A stretch of 64,000 bases of DNA from JAFGAS01 sp963809875 (GCA_963809875.1 CAWELC010000011.1:1-64000); one strand, 5' to 3'. Positions 37,281 to 46,246 are shown, counted from the stretch's first letter. Notes: generated by a model from the letters alone, not told the origin. A program made the numbers and translations.

Positions 37281-37787
37281 TTATCCTTCTCTCTTCTGAT
37301 AGAGGTCTTTGAATTTTTCCTTGAGCTTCTCCGCGACGTAGTCGGTTACGAGATCCTGGACCGATCCCCCGGCCATGGCGGTGGCCTTGATGATGTTGGA
37401 GCTGACGTAAAGATACCGATAGCCGGTCATCATGAAAAAGGTCTCTATGTTCCGGTTAAGCTTCCGGTTCATTAGCGCCAACTGGAGCTCGTACTCGAAG
37501 TCCGAGACGGCCCTCAGACCCCGGATGATCGCCTTTGCCTTGATCGAGGCGGCGTAGTCGACCAACAGGCCGTCGAACGTGTCGACGACGATCCGGTCGT
37601 TGTGCTCGGAGAGCGCCTGCTTGATCATATCCATCCGTTCCTCGGGGCTAAACAGCGTGACCTTGTAGGGATTTATTCCGATGGCGATAATGATCTTGTC
37701 GAATACCTTGAGCGCCCGCTCGGCCAGGTCAATATGCCCCATCGTGATAGGGTCGAAGGTCCCTGGAAGAATCGCAAGACTGGGCAT
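37281..37787 (-). CDS. coaD: Phosphopantetheine adenylyltransferase
   Basis: CoA synthesis enzyme (4'-phosphopantetheine + ATP to dephospho-CoA), 168 residues, hexameric in characterised members. AILPGTFDPITMGHIDLAERA holds the TxGH nucleotidyltransferase motif, and ISxxxR-type loops appear as RGLRAVSDFEYELQLALMN. The C-terminal YLYVSSNIIKATAMAGG corresponds to the SSxxVKE region. It is downstream of rsmD, a pairing seen in many bacteria. Confidence 0.95.
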   Translation of the reverse strand: MPSLAILPGTFDPITMGHIDLAERALKVFDKIIIAIGINPYKVTLFSPEERMDMIKQALSEHNDRIVVDTFDGLLVDYAASIKAKAIIRGLRAVSDFEYELQLALMNRKLNRNIETFFMMTGYRYLYVSSNIIKATAMAGGSVQDLVTDYVAEKLKEKFKDLYQKREG

Positions 37788-37795
37788 GGTTCACC

Positions 37796-38356
37796 TCACG
37801 CTCGTGTAAAAAAGGTAACACCCGTATCTCCGTAGAATCTGGTGTGGTCCGATTTCAGCTCTCCATATGAGGGATGGGGGAGCGTCTTTGCGCTGTGCTG
37901 CCAGATCAGCACGCCCCCCGGCGCAATCAGGTCGTGCTCGACCAGAGAAAAGATGATCTCCACGGTTCGGTTATACGCATACGGGGGGTCCAGGAACACG
38001 ATATCCGCCGAAACACCGAGCTTTCCCAGCGCCTTGACGCCCTTGATGGCGTCCAGCATCATGACGGATGCCCGGTCGGCCAGGCCGAGATTCTTTATGT
38101 TCCGTTTGAGGATCTCGACCACTCTCGGATTGCGCTCGATAAAAAAGGCGCGGGCCGCACCGCGGCTGATGGCCTCTATCCCGATGTTGCCCGTGCCCGA
38201 AAAGCAGTCCACGAAGGTAGAGTCGATGATCCTGTCGGCGATAATGGAAAAGAGCGCCTCCTTCACCCGCGAACCGGTGGGCCTGACCATTGTCCCATCA
38301 GGATTGATAAGGCGCCGCCCCTTGAGATCCCCCGAAATGACTCTCATCGCCCGCAT
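37796..38356 (-). CDS. rsmD: 16S rRNA (guanine(966)-N2)-methyltransferase
   Basis: 186 residues. The family opening MRVISGDLKGRRL, the SAM-binding VDCFSGTGNIGIEAISRGA and the catalytic DPPY (VFLDPPYAYN) are all present. The substrate is G966 of the small-subunit rRNA. Adjacent to coaD (8-base gap), as in many genomes. Confidence 0.94.
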   Translation of the reverse strand: MRAMRVISGDLKGRRLINPDGTMVRPTGSRVKEALFSIIADRIIDSTFVDCFSGTGNIGIEAISRGAARAFFIERNPRVVEILKRNIKNLGLADRASVMMLDAIKGVKALGKLGVSADIVFLDPPYAYNRTVEIIFSLVEHDLIAPGGVLIWQHSAKTLPHPSYGELKSDHTRFYGDTGVTFFTRA

Positions 38357-38390
38357 ATCCTCTGACCCGGCCGCCTATAACCCGGCCGGC

Positions 38391-39215
38391 CTATAACCTG
38401 ACCGGCACTCCGCGCTCCTTCAGATAGTGTTTGGCGTCGCGGATGGAATATTCGCGGAAGTGAAAGATGGACGCCGCCAGTGCGGCGTCGGCCCCGGAGA
38501 CCGAAAGCCCCTCAAAGATATGCTCCAGGTTGCCCACGCCGCCCGAGGCGATGACGGGAATGTCGATGCAATCGACGACCGCGCGGGTAAGCCTCAGGTC
38601 GTATCCTTCCCTGGTTCCGTCAAAGTCCATGGAGGTCAGCATGATCTCACCCGCCCCGAGCTTCTCCATGGTGACGACCCATTCCAGGGCGTCGATTCCC
38701 GTCGCCTCCCGACCGCCGTGGGTCACTACCTCCCAGGTGAGCTCTTCTTCATTGTCTTTGCCGGGTATCCTCCGACGGCTCTCCCCGATTTGACGGCCCC
38801 ACTCGCCGGCTCTGCGTCGCTTGGCGTCCACGGCCACGACGATGCACTGGGAGCCGAAGCGCTGGGCCGCCTCGAAAACGAAGTTCGGGTCCTTGACGGC
38901 GGCGGTGTTAATGGAGACCTTATCGGCGCCCGCCACCAGAAGCTTCCTGATATCCTCGATGGTGCGGATGCCGCCCCCGACGGTCAGCGGCATGAAGATC
39001 TCCTCGGCCGTCCTTCTGACCACGTCCAGGATGATGTCCCGCTTGTCGGACGACGCGGTGATATCCAGAAACGTCAGCTCATCGGCCCCTTCCCGGTCAT
39101 AGAAAGAGGCATTTTCGACGGGGTCTCCCGCATCGGTCAGGTCGATAAAGTTGACCCCCTTGACGACACGTCCGTCTTTTACGTCCAGACACGGTATGAT
39201 TCGCTTGGCAAGCAT
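38391..39215 (-). CDS. hisF: Imidazole glycerol phosphate synthase, cyclase subunit (with insertion)
   Basis: 274 residues; typical HisF has about 253. LAKRIIPCLDVKDGRVVKGV carries the catalytic Asp 11, and VVAVDAKR carries Asp 130. Between residues 134 and 159 there is an extra polar stretch (RAGEWGRQIGESRRRIP and beyond) where other HisF proteins have about six residues before WEVVTHGG. The rest of the barrel (ASGGVGNLEHIFE, AASIFHFREYSI) is normal. The insertion lies in a loop near the active face and could affect contacts with HisH or be neutral. HisF uses ammonia from HisH, whose gene lies upstream in the same run. Confidence 0.94.
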   Translation of the reverse strand: MLAKRIIPCLDVKDGRVVKGVNFIDLTDAGDPVENASFYDREGADELTFLDITASSDKRDIILDVVRRTAEEIFMPLTVGGGIRTIEDIRKLLVAGADKVSINTAAVKDPNFVFEAAQRFGSQCIVVAVDAKRRRAGEWGRQIGESRRRIPGKDNEEELTWEVVTHGGREATGIDALEWVVTMEKLGAGEIMLTSMDFDGTREGYDLRLTRAVVDCIDIPVIASGGVGNLEHIFEGLSVSGADAALAASIFHFREYSIRDAKHYLKERGVPVRL

Positions 39216-39284
39216 GGTCGATCCGTTACTCGCATGTCTGATCTACTTCGTTTGCGCGTTCCCGGACGCGCCCCCATCGCCGCC

Positions 39285-40031
39285 TTACCCTTCCCGGGCG
39301 ATCTCATCTGCCGCGGCGTTGGCCCGGGCCAGGTCCACCTTTCCTTCGTAGAGCGCCCGTCCTACAATCACGCCGATCACCCCGTCGGGATTCAGCCGGG
39401 CGGCCGCCTGGACGTCACTGATATCCCTGACTCCCCCGGAAGCGACTACGGGTATCCCCCCCTCCCGGGCCATCCGGCGCGTCCCGGGGATGTCCAGCCC
39501 CGTACCGAGCCCGTCGCGGGCGATATCGGTATAGATGACGGCCGCTATCCCCGATCCTTCGTAGGAGCGGGCGAGCTCCACCGCCGATATTCCCCCTTCT
39601 TCCCGCCAGCCCTTGGTCTTTACCAGGCCGTTCCGTGCGTCGATACCCAGGATAACCCGGCCCGGGTAGCGGGAGGCGGCCGAGAGAACAAAATCGCGAC
39701 TTTCGACCGCTGCCGTCCCTACGACGACCCACTGGACGCCCGCCGTCAGATAGGCCTCAACGGCCTCCATCGATCGGATGCCCCCCCCGATTTCGACGGG
39801 GACCCCGACCTCGCGGGCGATTCGTTCAATTACCTCCCGGTGGGCGGACGAACCGTCCTTTGCGGCGTCGAGATCCACCAGGTGCAAACGCCGCGCCCCC
39901 ATCCCGACCCAGCGAAGGGCGGCCGCCAGCGGGTCGTCAAAATAGCGTGTCTCCCGATCGAAGTCGCCCTCGGCAAGCCTGACGGCCTTGCCTCCCCGCA
40001 TATCGACCGCCGGGATGACTACGAAGCCCAT
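39285..40031 (-). CDS. hisA: ProFAR isomerase
   Basis: 248 residues, TIM barrel of histidine synthesis (1-(5-phosphoribosyl)-5-ProFAR isomerase). The catalytic Asp in VIPAVDMRGGKAVRL and the second Asp in IYTDIARDGLGTG are intact, as are GGGIRSME and ASGGVRDIS. The gene starts 13 bases inside the end of hisH, and hisF follows 69 bases later. Confidence 0.95.
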   Translation of the reverse strand: MGFVVIPAVDMRGGKAVRLAEGDFDRETRYFDDPLAAALRWVGMGARRLHLVDLDAAKDGSSAHREVIERIAREVGVPVEIGGGIRSMEAVEAYLTAGVQWVVVGTAAVESRDFVLSAASRYPGRVILGIDARNGLVKTKGWREEGGISAVELARSYEGSGIAAVIYTDIARDGLGTGLDIPGTRRMAREGGIPVVASGGVRDISDVQAAARLNPDGVIGVIVGRALYEGKVDLARANAAADEIAREG

Positions 40032-40658
40032 CGGTCGGTGATCTCCGTAAAGGACTTGAGGATCGAGAGCCCTCGGTCCTGGCTCTTTTCCGGGTGAAAC
40101 TGGGTCGCAAAGACGTTGTTATGCCTCACCGCAGAGACGAAATCCATGCCGTAGTCGGTCGTCCCGGCCGCGTCCTGACGCTCTTCGGGCACGACGTAAA
40201 ACGAGTGAACAAAATAGAAATAGTCGTCGTCCGAGACGGCGTCAAAAGGCGCCGCGTGCGTGTTCCACCGTACCTGATTCCACCCCATGTGGGGGACCTT
40301 GAGGCGGCCCTCTCCCTCGAAGGGGGGGCCGGAAAACCTTACGACGCTCCCCCCGATGACCCCCAGCCCGTCGTGCCTGCCGAACTCGAAACCCTCGGTG
40401 AAGAGGAGCTGGAGGCCCAGGCAGATCCCGAAAAAGGGCCTGCCGGTCCCGATAAAGTCGAGGATCGGCTGGATCAGGCGGGCGTGGTCAAGGTTTCTCA
40501 TGCAGTCGGCAAATGCCCCGACGCCGGGCAGCACGATCCCCGCGGCGTCGGCAATCACGTGGGCGTCGGAGGTGACTACCGCGTCGGCCCCGACCTTCTC
40601 GAAGCGCCTTGGCCACGCTCCTCAGGTTTCCCATTTCATAGTCGATGACGGCGATCAT
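40019..40658 (-). CDS. hisH: Imidazole glycerol phosphate synthase, glutaminase subunit (one frameshift)
   Basis: Glutaminase that feeds ammonia to HisF; about 213 residues. MIAVIDYEMGNLRSVAKAL is the normal N-terminus. One indel near 40590 breaks the frame, then VLPGVGAFADCM, FFGICLGLQLLF with the nucleophilic Cys, and FATQFHPEKSQ with the catalytic His and Glu follow. The start overlaps the DegT-type gene stop by ATGA. Confidence 0.94.
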
Positions 40659-41829
40659 GCCGCCCCCTCGAAGAAGGCCCCGATTTCGTCCACCACGTAT
40701 CGCTGCATCTCGGCCGTCAGCTCCGGGTAGATGGGCAGCGCCAGGCTGCGCTTTGCCGCGGACTCGGCGTGGGGGAAATCTCCCGCCCGGTAGCCGAGAT
40801 AGCGGTAGCACTCCTGCAGGTGCAGCGGCAGCGGGTAATAGATCTCGGAGCCGATTTCGGCTCGCGAAAGGTGCTCGCGCAGGGCGTCGCGTCGATCGAC
40901 CATGATGACGAACTGATTGTAGATATGGCGGTACCCTTCGATCTCCGTCGGCAGCGTGACCGGGCCTTCGGGCGATGCAAGCCCGCGGGCGGCAAAGAGC
41001 TCCCGGTAGCGGGCGGCGTTGGCGTTTCTCTTTTCGCTCCAGGCGTCCAGATGCCTGAGCTTGACCCGAAGAACGGCCGCCTGAAGCGCGTCGAGCCGGC
41101 TGTTGAGCGCCGACCAGCTTATGGTAATATTTGGGTTTGCTGCCGTGGTTCCTCAATACCTTGAGACCGTCGGCCGTCTGTGCGGACGAGGTGGTGATCA
41201 TCCCGCCGTCGCCGAAACCACCGAGATTCTTGCTGGGGAAAAAGGAAAAACATCCCATGTCCCCCATCGATCCCGCGTTACCGGTCGGGCAGCGGGAACC
41301 GATGGCCTGGGCCGCGTCTTCCACCACGAAGAGGCCGTGTCCGAGAAGCCGTACGGATGATGGAGGCCATATCGGCCGTCTGGCCGAAGAGGTGGACCGG
41401 CATGACCCCTTTGACAACCCTGCCGTCGGCGGCCACGGGAGCCCCCCCGTTTTTTGTGAGCTCCTTCATGAGGTCCTCGAAGCGGCCGGGATCCATGTTG
41501 AAGGTTGCCGGATCGATGTCGACGAAGAGGACAGACGCGCCGGTCCTCGTGATGGAGCCGGCGGTGGCAAAAAACGAGTATGGAGTCGTCACCACGGCGT
41601 CTCCGGGCCCCAGCCCTTTGACCATCATGGCCAGGAGTATGGCGTCGCTTCCCGAGGCTACCCCGATCCCGTATGCCGCCCCCGTGTATGCGGCGATCTC
41701 GGCCTCGAGGGCCTCCACCTCCGGGCCGAGGATGAAATACTGGGAATCGATCACGCCGTCTACGGCGCTTTTCACCTCATCTTTAATCGTGGCGTGCTGT
41801 GCTTTCAGATCCAGGAGTGGGACTTTCAT
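40655..41829 (-). CDS. DegT/DnrJ/EryC1/StrS aminotransferase, WbpE-like (frameshifts)
   Basis: PLP-dependent sugar aminotransferase, about 391 residues. KVPLLDLKAQHATIKDEV begins it, VASGSDAILLAMMVKGL and VVTTPYSFFATAGSI follow, and the PLP lysine is in FFPSKNLGGFGDGGMI. Frames change near 41345, 41120 and 40905. The C-terminus YYPLPLHLQECYRYLGY is typical. Because it sits between a WbpD-like acetyltransferase and hisH, it may add the 3-amino group in UDP-2,3-diamino sugar acid synthesis (WbpE-like), but a required Gfo/Idh dehydrogenase (WbpB) is not in the window. Confidence 0.85.
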
Positions 41830-42428
41830 CGCTTTTCTTCATATCCTTTCTCGGGGCGCACCGTGCCATCTTCCTTCCGGTACGTCCTTGAGCACTCGGC
41901 GCATGTGGCTTGGCTCCTATTGTTAAACTTCATGACTGCACCGCACATGCAGACCCATCCCGAAGGCCGGGCCGGATTGCCCGTGACCAGGGCAAAATCG
42001 TCGACGTCCCTGGTTACGACGGCCCCCGCGCCCACCAGGCAGTAGCGGCCCAGAGATATTCCACAGATGATCGTGGCGTTTGCCCCGATCGTCGCCCCCC
42101 GGCCGACGACGGTCTTGTTGTACCTGTCCTTGCGGGGGAATTCGCTTCGGGGGGTCTTTACGTTGGTAAAGACGCAGGACGGCCCCAGGAAGGCGAAGTC
42201 CTCCACGACGACCCCGTCGTAGATCGAGACGTTGTTCTGTATCTTCACCCCGTCGCCGATGACGGCGGTCGGTGCAACGTACACGTTCTGACCGATGTTC
42301 ACGTTGCGTCCGACCCGTGCGCCGCGGCAGACGTGCGAGAAATGCCACACCTTCGTCCCGGGGCCGAGTTGGGCTCCCTCGTCGATTACGGCAGTCGGGT
42401 GCAGGAATATATCATCGGTCTCTGTCAT
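41826..42428 (-). CDS. WbpD-like sugar N-acetyltransferase, hexapeptide-repeat
   Basis: About 200 residues. Left-handed beta-helix repeats run through the middle: GRNVNIGQNVYVAPTAVIGDG, AFLGPSCVFTNV and LGRYCLVGAGAVVTRDV. The segment VWHFSHVCRGARVG is the acetyl-acceptor region of the WbpD/WlbB family. The C-terminus adds a zinc-ribbon-like patch with three to four cysteines (VCMCG and CAECS), which several family members carry. Predicted to acetylate the 3-amino group made by the WbpE-like neighbour, whose start overlaps by ATGA. Confidence 0.85.
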   Translation of the reverse strand: MTETDDIFLHPTAVIDEGAQLGPGTKVWHFSHVCRGARVGRNVNIGQNVYVAPTAVIGDGVKIQNNVSIYDGVVVEDFAFLGPSCVFTNVKTPRSEFPRKDRYNKTVVGRGATIGANATIICGISLGRYCLVGAGAVVTRDVDDFALVTGNPARPSGWVCMCGAVMKFNNRSQATCAECSRTYRKEDGTVRPEKGYEEKR

Positions 42429-42450
42429 GGTCTGTCCACTTTCGGCCCGA

Positions 42451-43308
42451 TCACATCCTTCTTCCCCGGAAGAGGAGAGGCACCCCCGCGGTGACCCAGA
42501 GGCCGATGATCAGATAGCGCACGAGGTTCGAGACGGGGACGTCGGGCAGCAGTTTCTTCACGAAAATCTTGATCGCAAAGACAACCGCAAGGCCCACGAC
42601 CACCTTGACAATCTGGTACCACCAGACCGATTTCGGCTCGAAGACGAAATACTCCTCCTCGAGGATAAAGCCAATCGCCATGCCCGCCAGCGTGCCGGTT
42701 ACCCGCACGGCGGTATCGCCGGAATAGATGACGAAGAGGATGGCGCTAAAGGCGATAACGATGATAATCAGGGGGATGGTCTTGGGTACGAGGCCCCGCA
42801 CCGGATGGGTCGTATCGTAGATGATATAGAGCCCCAGGATCACCGCACCTATAAGCCAGCCGCCGACGACGTCTATGGGCCAGTGGACGCCCAGGTAGAG
42901 GCGCGAGATGCCGATGCCGATTATCAGTAGTAAGGCCAGGACCCACACCCATGCCCGCTTGAGCTGCCAGGCGATCGTTCCCCAGAAGACCGCGGCTCCC
43001 TGCGCGTGGCCGCTCGGGAACGCGTATCCGCCCCCCGACTCGGGATAGAGCACGCGCACCATTGAGGGATCGGGCCGCGGGGTCTGGAATATCTCCTTCA
43101 GGAGGTCATTGACGTACGCGGACAGGAGAAAGACCATCCCCAGTTTGAAGGCGAACTTCTTCTCCACGCACCAGTAGAGGATCGGGATGGCGATCAGGTA
43201 AAACTCCTCGCTTCCCAAAGTGGTGACGCCGATGGACAACCAGTCGAGAATCGGACTGGCTGCCCTCTGGATAAAAAGAATGATGTCGGGACGTGACAGG
43301 TATTCCAT
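42451..43308 (-). CDS. PAP2-superfamily membrane phosphatase
   Basis: About 285 residues, six or more helices. The three-part phosphatase signature is intact: KEIFQTPRPDP (motif 1), PSGH in YAFPSGHAQG (motif 2), and SRLYLGVHWPIDVVGG (motif 3, catalytic His). Such enzymes dephosphorylate lipid or undecaprenyl pyrophosphates. It begins the minus-strand run that ends with the aminotransferase at 36080; sugar genes follow. An UppP-type role for lipid carrier recycling is plausible but not shown. Confidence 0.9.
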   Translation of the reverse strand: MEYLSRPDIILFIQRAASPILDWLSIGVTTLGSEEFYLIAIPILYWCVEKKFAFKLGMVFLLSAYVNDLLKEIFQTPRPDPSMVRVLYPESGGGYAFPSGHAQGAAVFWGTIAWQLKRAWVWVLALLLIIGIGISRLYLGVHWPIDVVGGWLIGAVILGLYIIYDTTHPVRGLVPKTIPLIIIVIAFSAILFVIYSGDTAVRVTGTLAGMAIGFILEEEYFVFEPKSVWWYQIVKVVVGLAVVFAIKIFVKKLLPDVPVSNLVRYLIIGLWVTAGVPLLFRGRRM

Positions 43309-43340
43309 AAGACATTTCCCCTCAAAAAACGTACGTGCAT

Positions 43341-43369
43341 TTTATACACTGTTTTGAGCAAAACGGCAA
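43341..43369 (-). promoter_or_regulatory. Promoter of the PAP2/amino-sugar/his run, with palindromic spacer
   Basis: On the minus strand TTGCCG (43369-43364) and TATAAA (43346-43341), spacing 17. The spacer contains the perfect palindrome GTTTTG-CT-CAAAAC (43364-43351). An operator placed exactly between the boxes is a plausible repressor site. The regulator is unknown. Confidence 0.5.
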
Positions 43370-43390
43370 CGAATTTCTAAGGCGAGAACG

Positions 43391-44314
43391 TCAGCGGATA
43401 CCGTACAGCGATGTGACATATTCAAAGCTTGCCGTGATCTTGAGCCTTTTTGTGCCGATGGAGGCGGGGATGGGATTAAACGGGGAGGCGATTTTCACCG
43501 CGTTGAGCGCATATTCGTCAAGGATCTCGTAGCCCGATGATTTGAGGAGCTTGACGCTCGATACGTTTCCGTCCGATTCGATGGTAAAGGCGAGGGTGAG
43601 CCTGCCCCCCACGTGTCGCTCCTGGGCCTCGAGGGGATAGTTCCACGCCAGCTCGATCTGCCGCTTGATGTGGGCGAAGTACGCGTAGTATTTGAACTCA
43701 GAGGTTTCCAGCGAGACTTCCTCTTCCTCGGTGACACCCGGAGCGGTTGTCCCAAAGGGTTGGTTGAGCCGCGCCACGTCGTCCGCGCCGGGTATCAGGT
43801 CTTCCACCGTGAGGCGCTCCTTCTGGGTACGCGGTGACGACTCGTTCTTCTTTCTGGCGAGCTCTGAGGTCGTTTCCTTCTTGGCGAGAAGCCGATCTTC
43901 GGTCTGAGGCGTAGTGCGGTCGTTATCCTTGGTGGGCGTGTCGCTTCGTGGGGTCGGCGGGGGGCTGACGGAAGGCGGACGGGAAGAGCCGCCGCCCAGC
44001 GGCGTGCCGCGCCGAATAGTCTCTCTGTCTACCTCGCGGTTCTTGTCGGAGAGCCGATGAGAATCGACTTCTTTGTCGGTCTCGTTTTTCTGGGGGAAGT
44101 CGTTAAACTCGTACGGATCCTTATTCCGGTCTTCTTCGAGGCTTACGATCAGGGGTTTGTCGGGCTTTGAAGCGGCGTCAATCGTGAAGAGGGAAAAGGT
44201 CGCAAGCAGGATGACATGAAAAAGGATGGAACAAATCAGAAATATCTCGGCTCTTCTGGCCGAGTCTTTTCGATCTCTTTTCGTGGCAAGAGAATATTTT
44301 GACTCGGTAACCAT
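43391..44314 (-). CDS. TonB-family energy transducer
   Basis: About 307 residues from the ATG at 44314 (an ATG at 44326 adds four). A basic N-terminus precedes one membrane helix (about 24-43, FLICSILFHVILLATFSLF). A charged linker with a proline-rich patch (PPSVSPPPTPRSD) spans to about residue 210. The C-terminal TonB domain has QIELAWNYPLEAQERHVGGRL and VKLLKSSGYEILDEYALNA. TonB transmits proton-motive force to outer-membrane transporters; no ExbB/ExbD genes are adjacent. A near-consensus promoter drives it. Confidence 0.85.
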   Translation of the reverse strand: MVTESKYSLATKRDRKDSARRAEIFLICSILFHVILLATFSLFTIDAASKPDKPLIVSLEEDRNKDPYEFNDFPQKNETDKEVDSHRLSDKNREVDRETIRRGTPLGGGSSRPPSVSPPPTPRSDTPTKDNDRTTPQTEDRLLAKKETTSELARKKNESSPRTQKERLTVEDLIPGADDVARLNQPFGTTAPGVTEEEEVSLETSEFKYYAYFAHIKRQIELAWNYPLEAQERHVGGRLTLAFTIESDGNVSSVKLLKSSGYEILDEYALNAVKIASPFNPIPASIGTKRLKITASFEYVTSLYGIR

Positions 44315-44350
44315 GGTGACTGCCAATACCTGAAGGGTTCATACAATTAG

Positions 44351-44379
44351 ATTATAGGTCATAAAGTGTGGAGTGTCAA
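44351..44379 (-). promoter_or_regulatory. Consensus promoter of tonB
   Basis: On the minus strand TTGACA (44379-44374) and TATAAT (44356-44351) with a 17-base spacer: both boxes match the sigma-70 consensus at every position, so strong constitutive transcription is expected. The start codon lies about 37 bases downstream. Confidence 0.75.
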
Positions 44380-44404
44380 CGGTAAAGCCCTCTCCGATCT
44401 CTCC

Positions 44405-44433
44405 TTGACAACAGACAGCGCTTCCTCTAGAAT
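44405..44433 (+). promoter_or_regulatory. Promoter of the sirtuin gene
   Basis: TTGACA (44405-44410) and TAGAAT (44428-44433), 17 bases apart, on the plus strand. It diverges from the tonB promoter; the -35 boxes are 25 bases apart. Confidence 0.6.
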
Positions 44434-44539
44434 CAAAAAAGACGGGGAGGGCGGACGTGTGTGACGTGTGGAGTCGGGCGGGCAGGCCATCTGTGGTCGG
44501 GCCGGCTGCGGCCTGGGCCGACAACATGGAGTAACGGGG

Positions 44540-45304
44540 ATGCTTGAGCGGGTTCGCCGATGTGCGCAGCTGATCTACTTTTCAAAAAACGCCGTCGCCC
44601 TGACGGGGGCGGGTGTCTCCACGGAGAGCGGGGTCCCCGATTTTCGGAGCGACAAGAGCCTCCTCTGGGAGCGGATCCATGCCTACCGGTTCATGCCGAT
44701 CGACGCGTACCGGGACGGGGTGGACAACTATATCGGGATGTTCTGGCGATACTGGTTCCCCCTCCTTCTGCCGATGATCCATGCCCTGCCCAATATTAAC
44801 CACTACTTCCTCGCGCGGCTGTCAGAGCTTGGCCTCCTTTCTGCCGTCATCACCCAGAACGCCGACGGCCTCCACAGCAAGGCCGGCAGCGCGGACGTCC
44901 TGGAAATCCATGGAAACCTCCGCGGGGGCCGCTGCTTTTCGTGCGGGGCGGCGTGCGGTATGGACTATATCCTCGGTGAGATCCAGGCCATGAGCATACC
45001 GCCGACCTGCGCCGCGTGCGGCGGAGTCGTCGGGCCCAATATCGTATTCGCCTTCGAGAGGACGCCCGACTACGATACGGCGCTGGACCGGGCGCGGCAG
45101 ACCGACCTGTTGGTTGTAATGGGCTCATCGCTTCTGGTGGATCACGTCAAGGAGGTCGTGGTGGCGGCGCTCACCAACGGGGCGCGCCTTGTCGTCATAA
45201 ACAACCAGCCCACCCCCTTTGATGACGCGGCCGACGTCGTCATCAACGAGCGCCTCTCGCAGGTGACCAGAAGCCTGTGGGACACGGTGGAGCGCTACGT
45301 GTAA
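44540..45304 (+). CDS. Sir2-family NAD-dependent deacylase
   Basis: Sirtuin of about 254 residues, ATG at 44540. LTGAGVSTESGVPDFRSD binds NAD, ITQNADGLHSKAG holds the catalytic region, and the expected HG dyad is in EIHGNLRGGRCF. Two CxxC pairs (CFSC and CAAC) bind zinc. MGSSLLVDHVKEVV and VINNQPTPFDDAADVVI complete the Rossmann fold. It would remove acyl groups from lysines of proteins such as acyl-CoA synthetases, but the target is unknown. A long upstream extension (from 44468) is unlikely as it lies under promoter sequence. Confidence 0.93.
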   Translation: MLERVRRCAQLIYFSKNAVALTGAGVSTESGVPDFRSDKSLLWERIHAYRFMPIDAYRDGVDNYIGMFWRYWFPLLLPMIHALPNINHYFLARLSELGLLSAVITQNADGLHSKAGSADVLEIHGNLRGGRCFSCGAACGMDYILGEIQAMSIPPTCAACGGVVGPNIVFAFERTPDYDTALDRARQTDLLVVMGSSLLVDHVKEVVVAALTNGARLVVINNQPTPFDDAADVVINERLSQVTRSLWDTVERYV

Positions 45305-45429
45305 CCGTACGTCTGCGGCCGCCCGGCGGTGCGATGAATCTCAGGGATTTACGCGGCTCCGGGTAACGGAGCGTGTCAAAGATAACCCGAGTGCTGGAGT
45401 CCAAGCCATGGCCCGGGGGCAGATATACC

Positions 45430-46158
45430 ATGACTGAGCAGAGAGAAACGATATCCGATTACCTCTTTTCGAGATACGCGCTCCTTTCCGACTTCAGGGA
45501 AGTTATCCGCTGGCCGATGTTGATGTTGCTCAATCACCTGATCTTCCCGCGCCGGTCCTGGCACGCGGCGGCCGCCCGGGGCACGATCATCAATGCGGTG
45601 GGGGGGCGGTTCTGCGTCGCCTTCGTGTATAAGGACGTGGAGGCGTCGTCCTACCGCGAGCTCGTCCTCGGAAAAGACTCCGTCATCGAGGAGGGGACGA
45701 CGATCATGGGCCCGCTGACGCTGGGGAGGCTGGCGGTCATCGGGAGGCGGGTGGCGATCGAGGGGCCGGTAACCCTCGGCCTCGGCGCGACGCTCCGGGA
45801 GGGGTGTGTGGCCATCAACCATACGACCCTCGAAGACTGGGTGGGGATATCATCCAACGTTCACTTCATCACCTTCACCCACGACATCGGTGACGTCACG
45901 CGGCGGGTGGGGAAGATAAAATTCAAGCCCATCCTCGTGCGCGCGGGAACCTGGATCGGGACCAGGACGACGGTGCTGCCGGGCGTGACGATCGGGGTGG
46001 GATGCGTCATCGGGGCGGGGTCGCTGGTAACTAAGGACATCCCGGATAATTCCCTTGCGGTGGGCCGTCCCGCGCAGGTGATCCGAAAACTCGGTCCCGG
46101 CCCCGGAGGTGATTTGCCCCCGGAGATGGAGAAGTTCTGGAAGTGGGAGAAATGGTAG
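45430..46158 (+). CDS. Hexapeptide-repeat acyltransferase
   Basis: About 242 residues, the start at 45430 being the most likely; a GTG at 45373 would add 19. After a hydrophobic N-terminal segment (VIRWPMLMLLNHLIFP) come beta-helix repeats such as SVIEEGTTIMGPLTLGRLAVIG and TWIGTRTTVLPGVTIGVGCVIGAGSLVTKD, ending DNSLAVGRPAQVIRKLG. The last motif is the terminus of serine- or sugar-O-acetyltransferase-like LbH proteins. The acceptor is unknown. The gene lies between sir2 and larE on the plus strand. Confidence 0.78.
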   Translation: MTEQRETISDYLFSRYALLSDFREVIRWPMLMLLNHLIFPRRSWHAAAARGTIINAVGGRFCVAFVYKDVEASSYRELVLGKDSVIEEGTTIMGPLTLGRLAVIGRRVAIEGPVTLGLGATLREGCVAINHTTLEDWVGISSNVHFITFTHDIGDVTRRVGKIKFKPILVRAGTWIGTRTTVLPGVTIGVGCVIGAGSLVTKDIPDNSLAVGRPAQVIRKLGPGPGGDLPPEMEKFWKWEKW

Positions 46159-46246
46159 ACCTTGACGGCCGCCCGTCATGACGCGGGGCAGACCGGTGAA
46201 TGTCGGACGATCGGCCGGGAGGGCGTGAGAAGCGGGGTGGGGTGCC

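Noticed and set aside
38427..40097. A 556-codon open frame on the plus strand
   Set aside because: It lies antisense to hisF and hisA, has no family pattern and is rich in Asp/Gly/Arg repeats expected of a GC-rich antisense frame.
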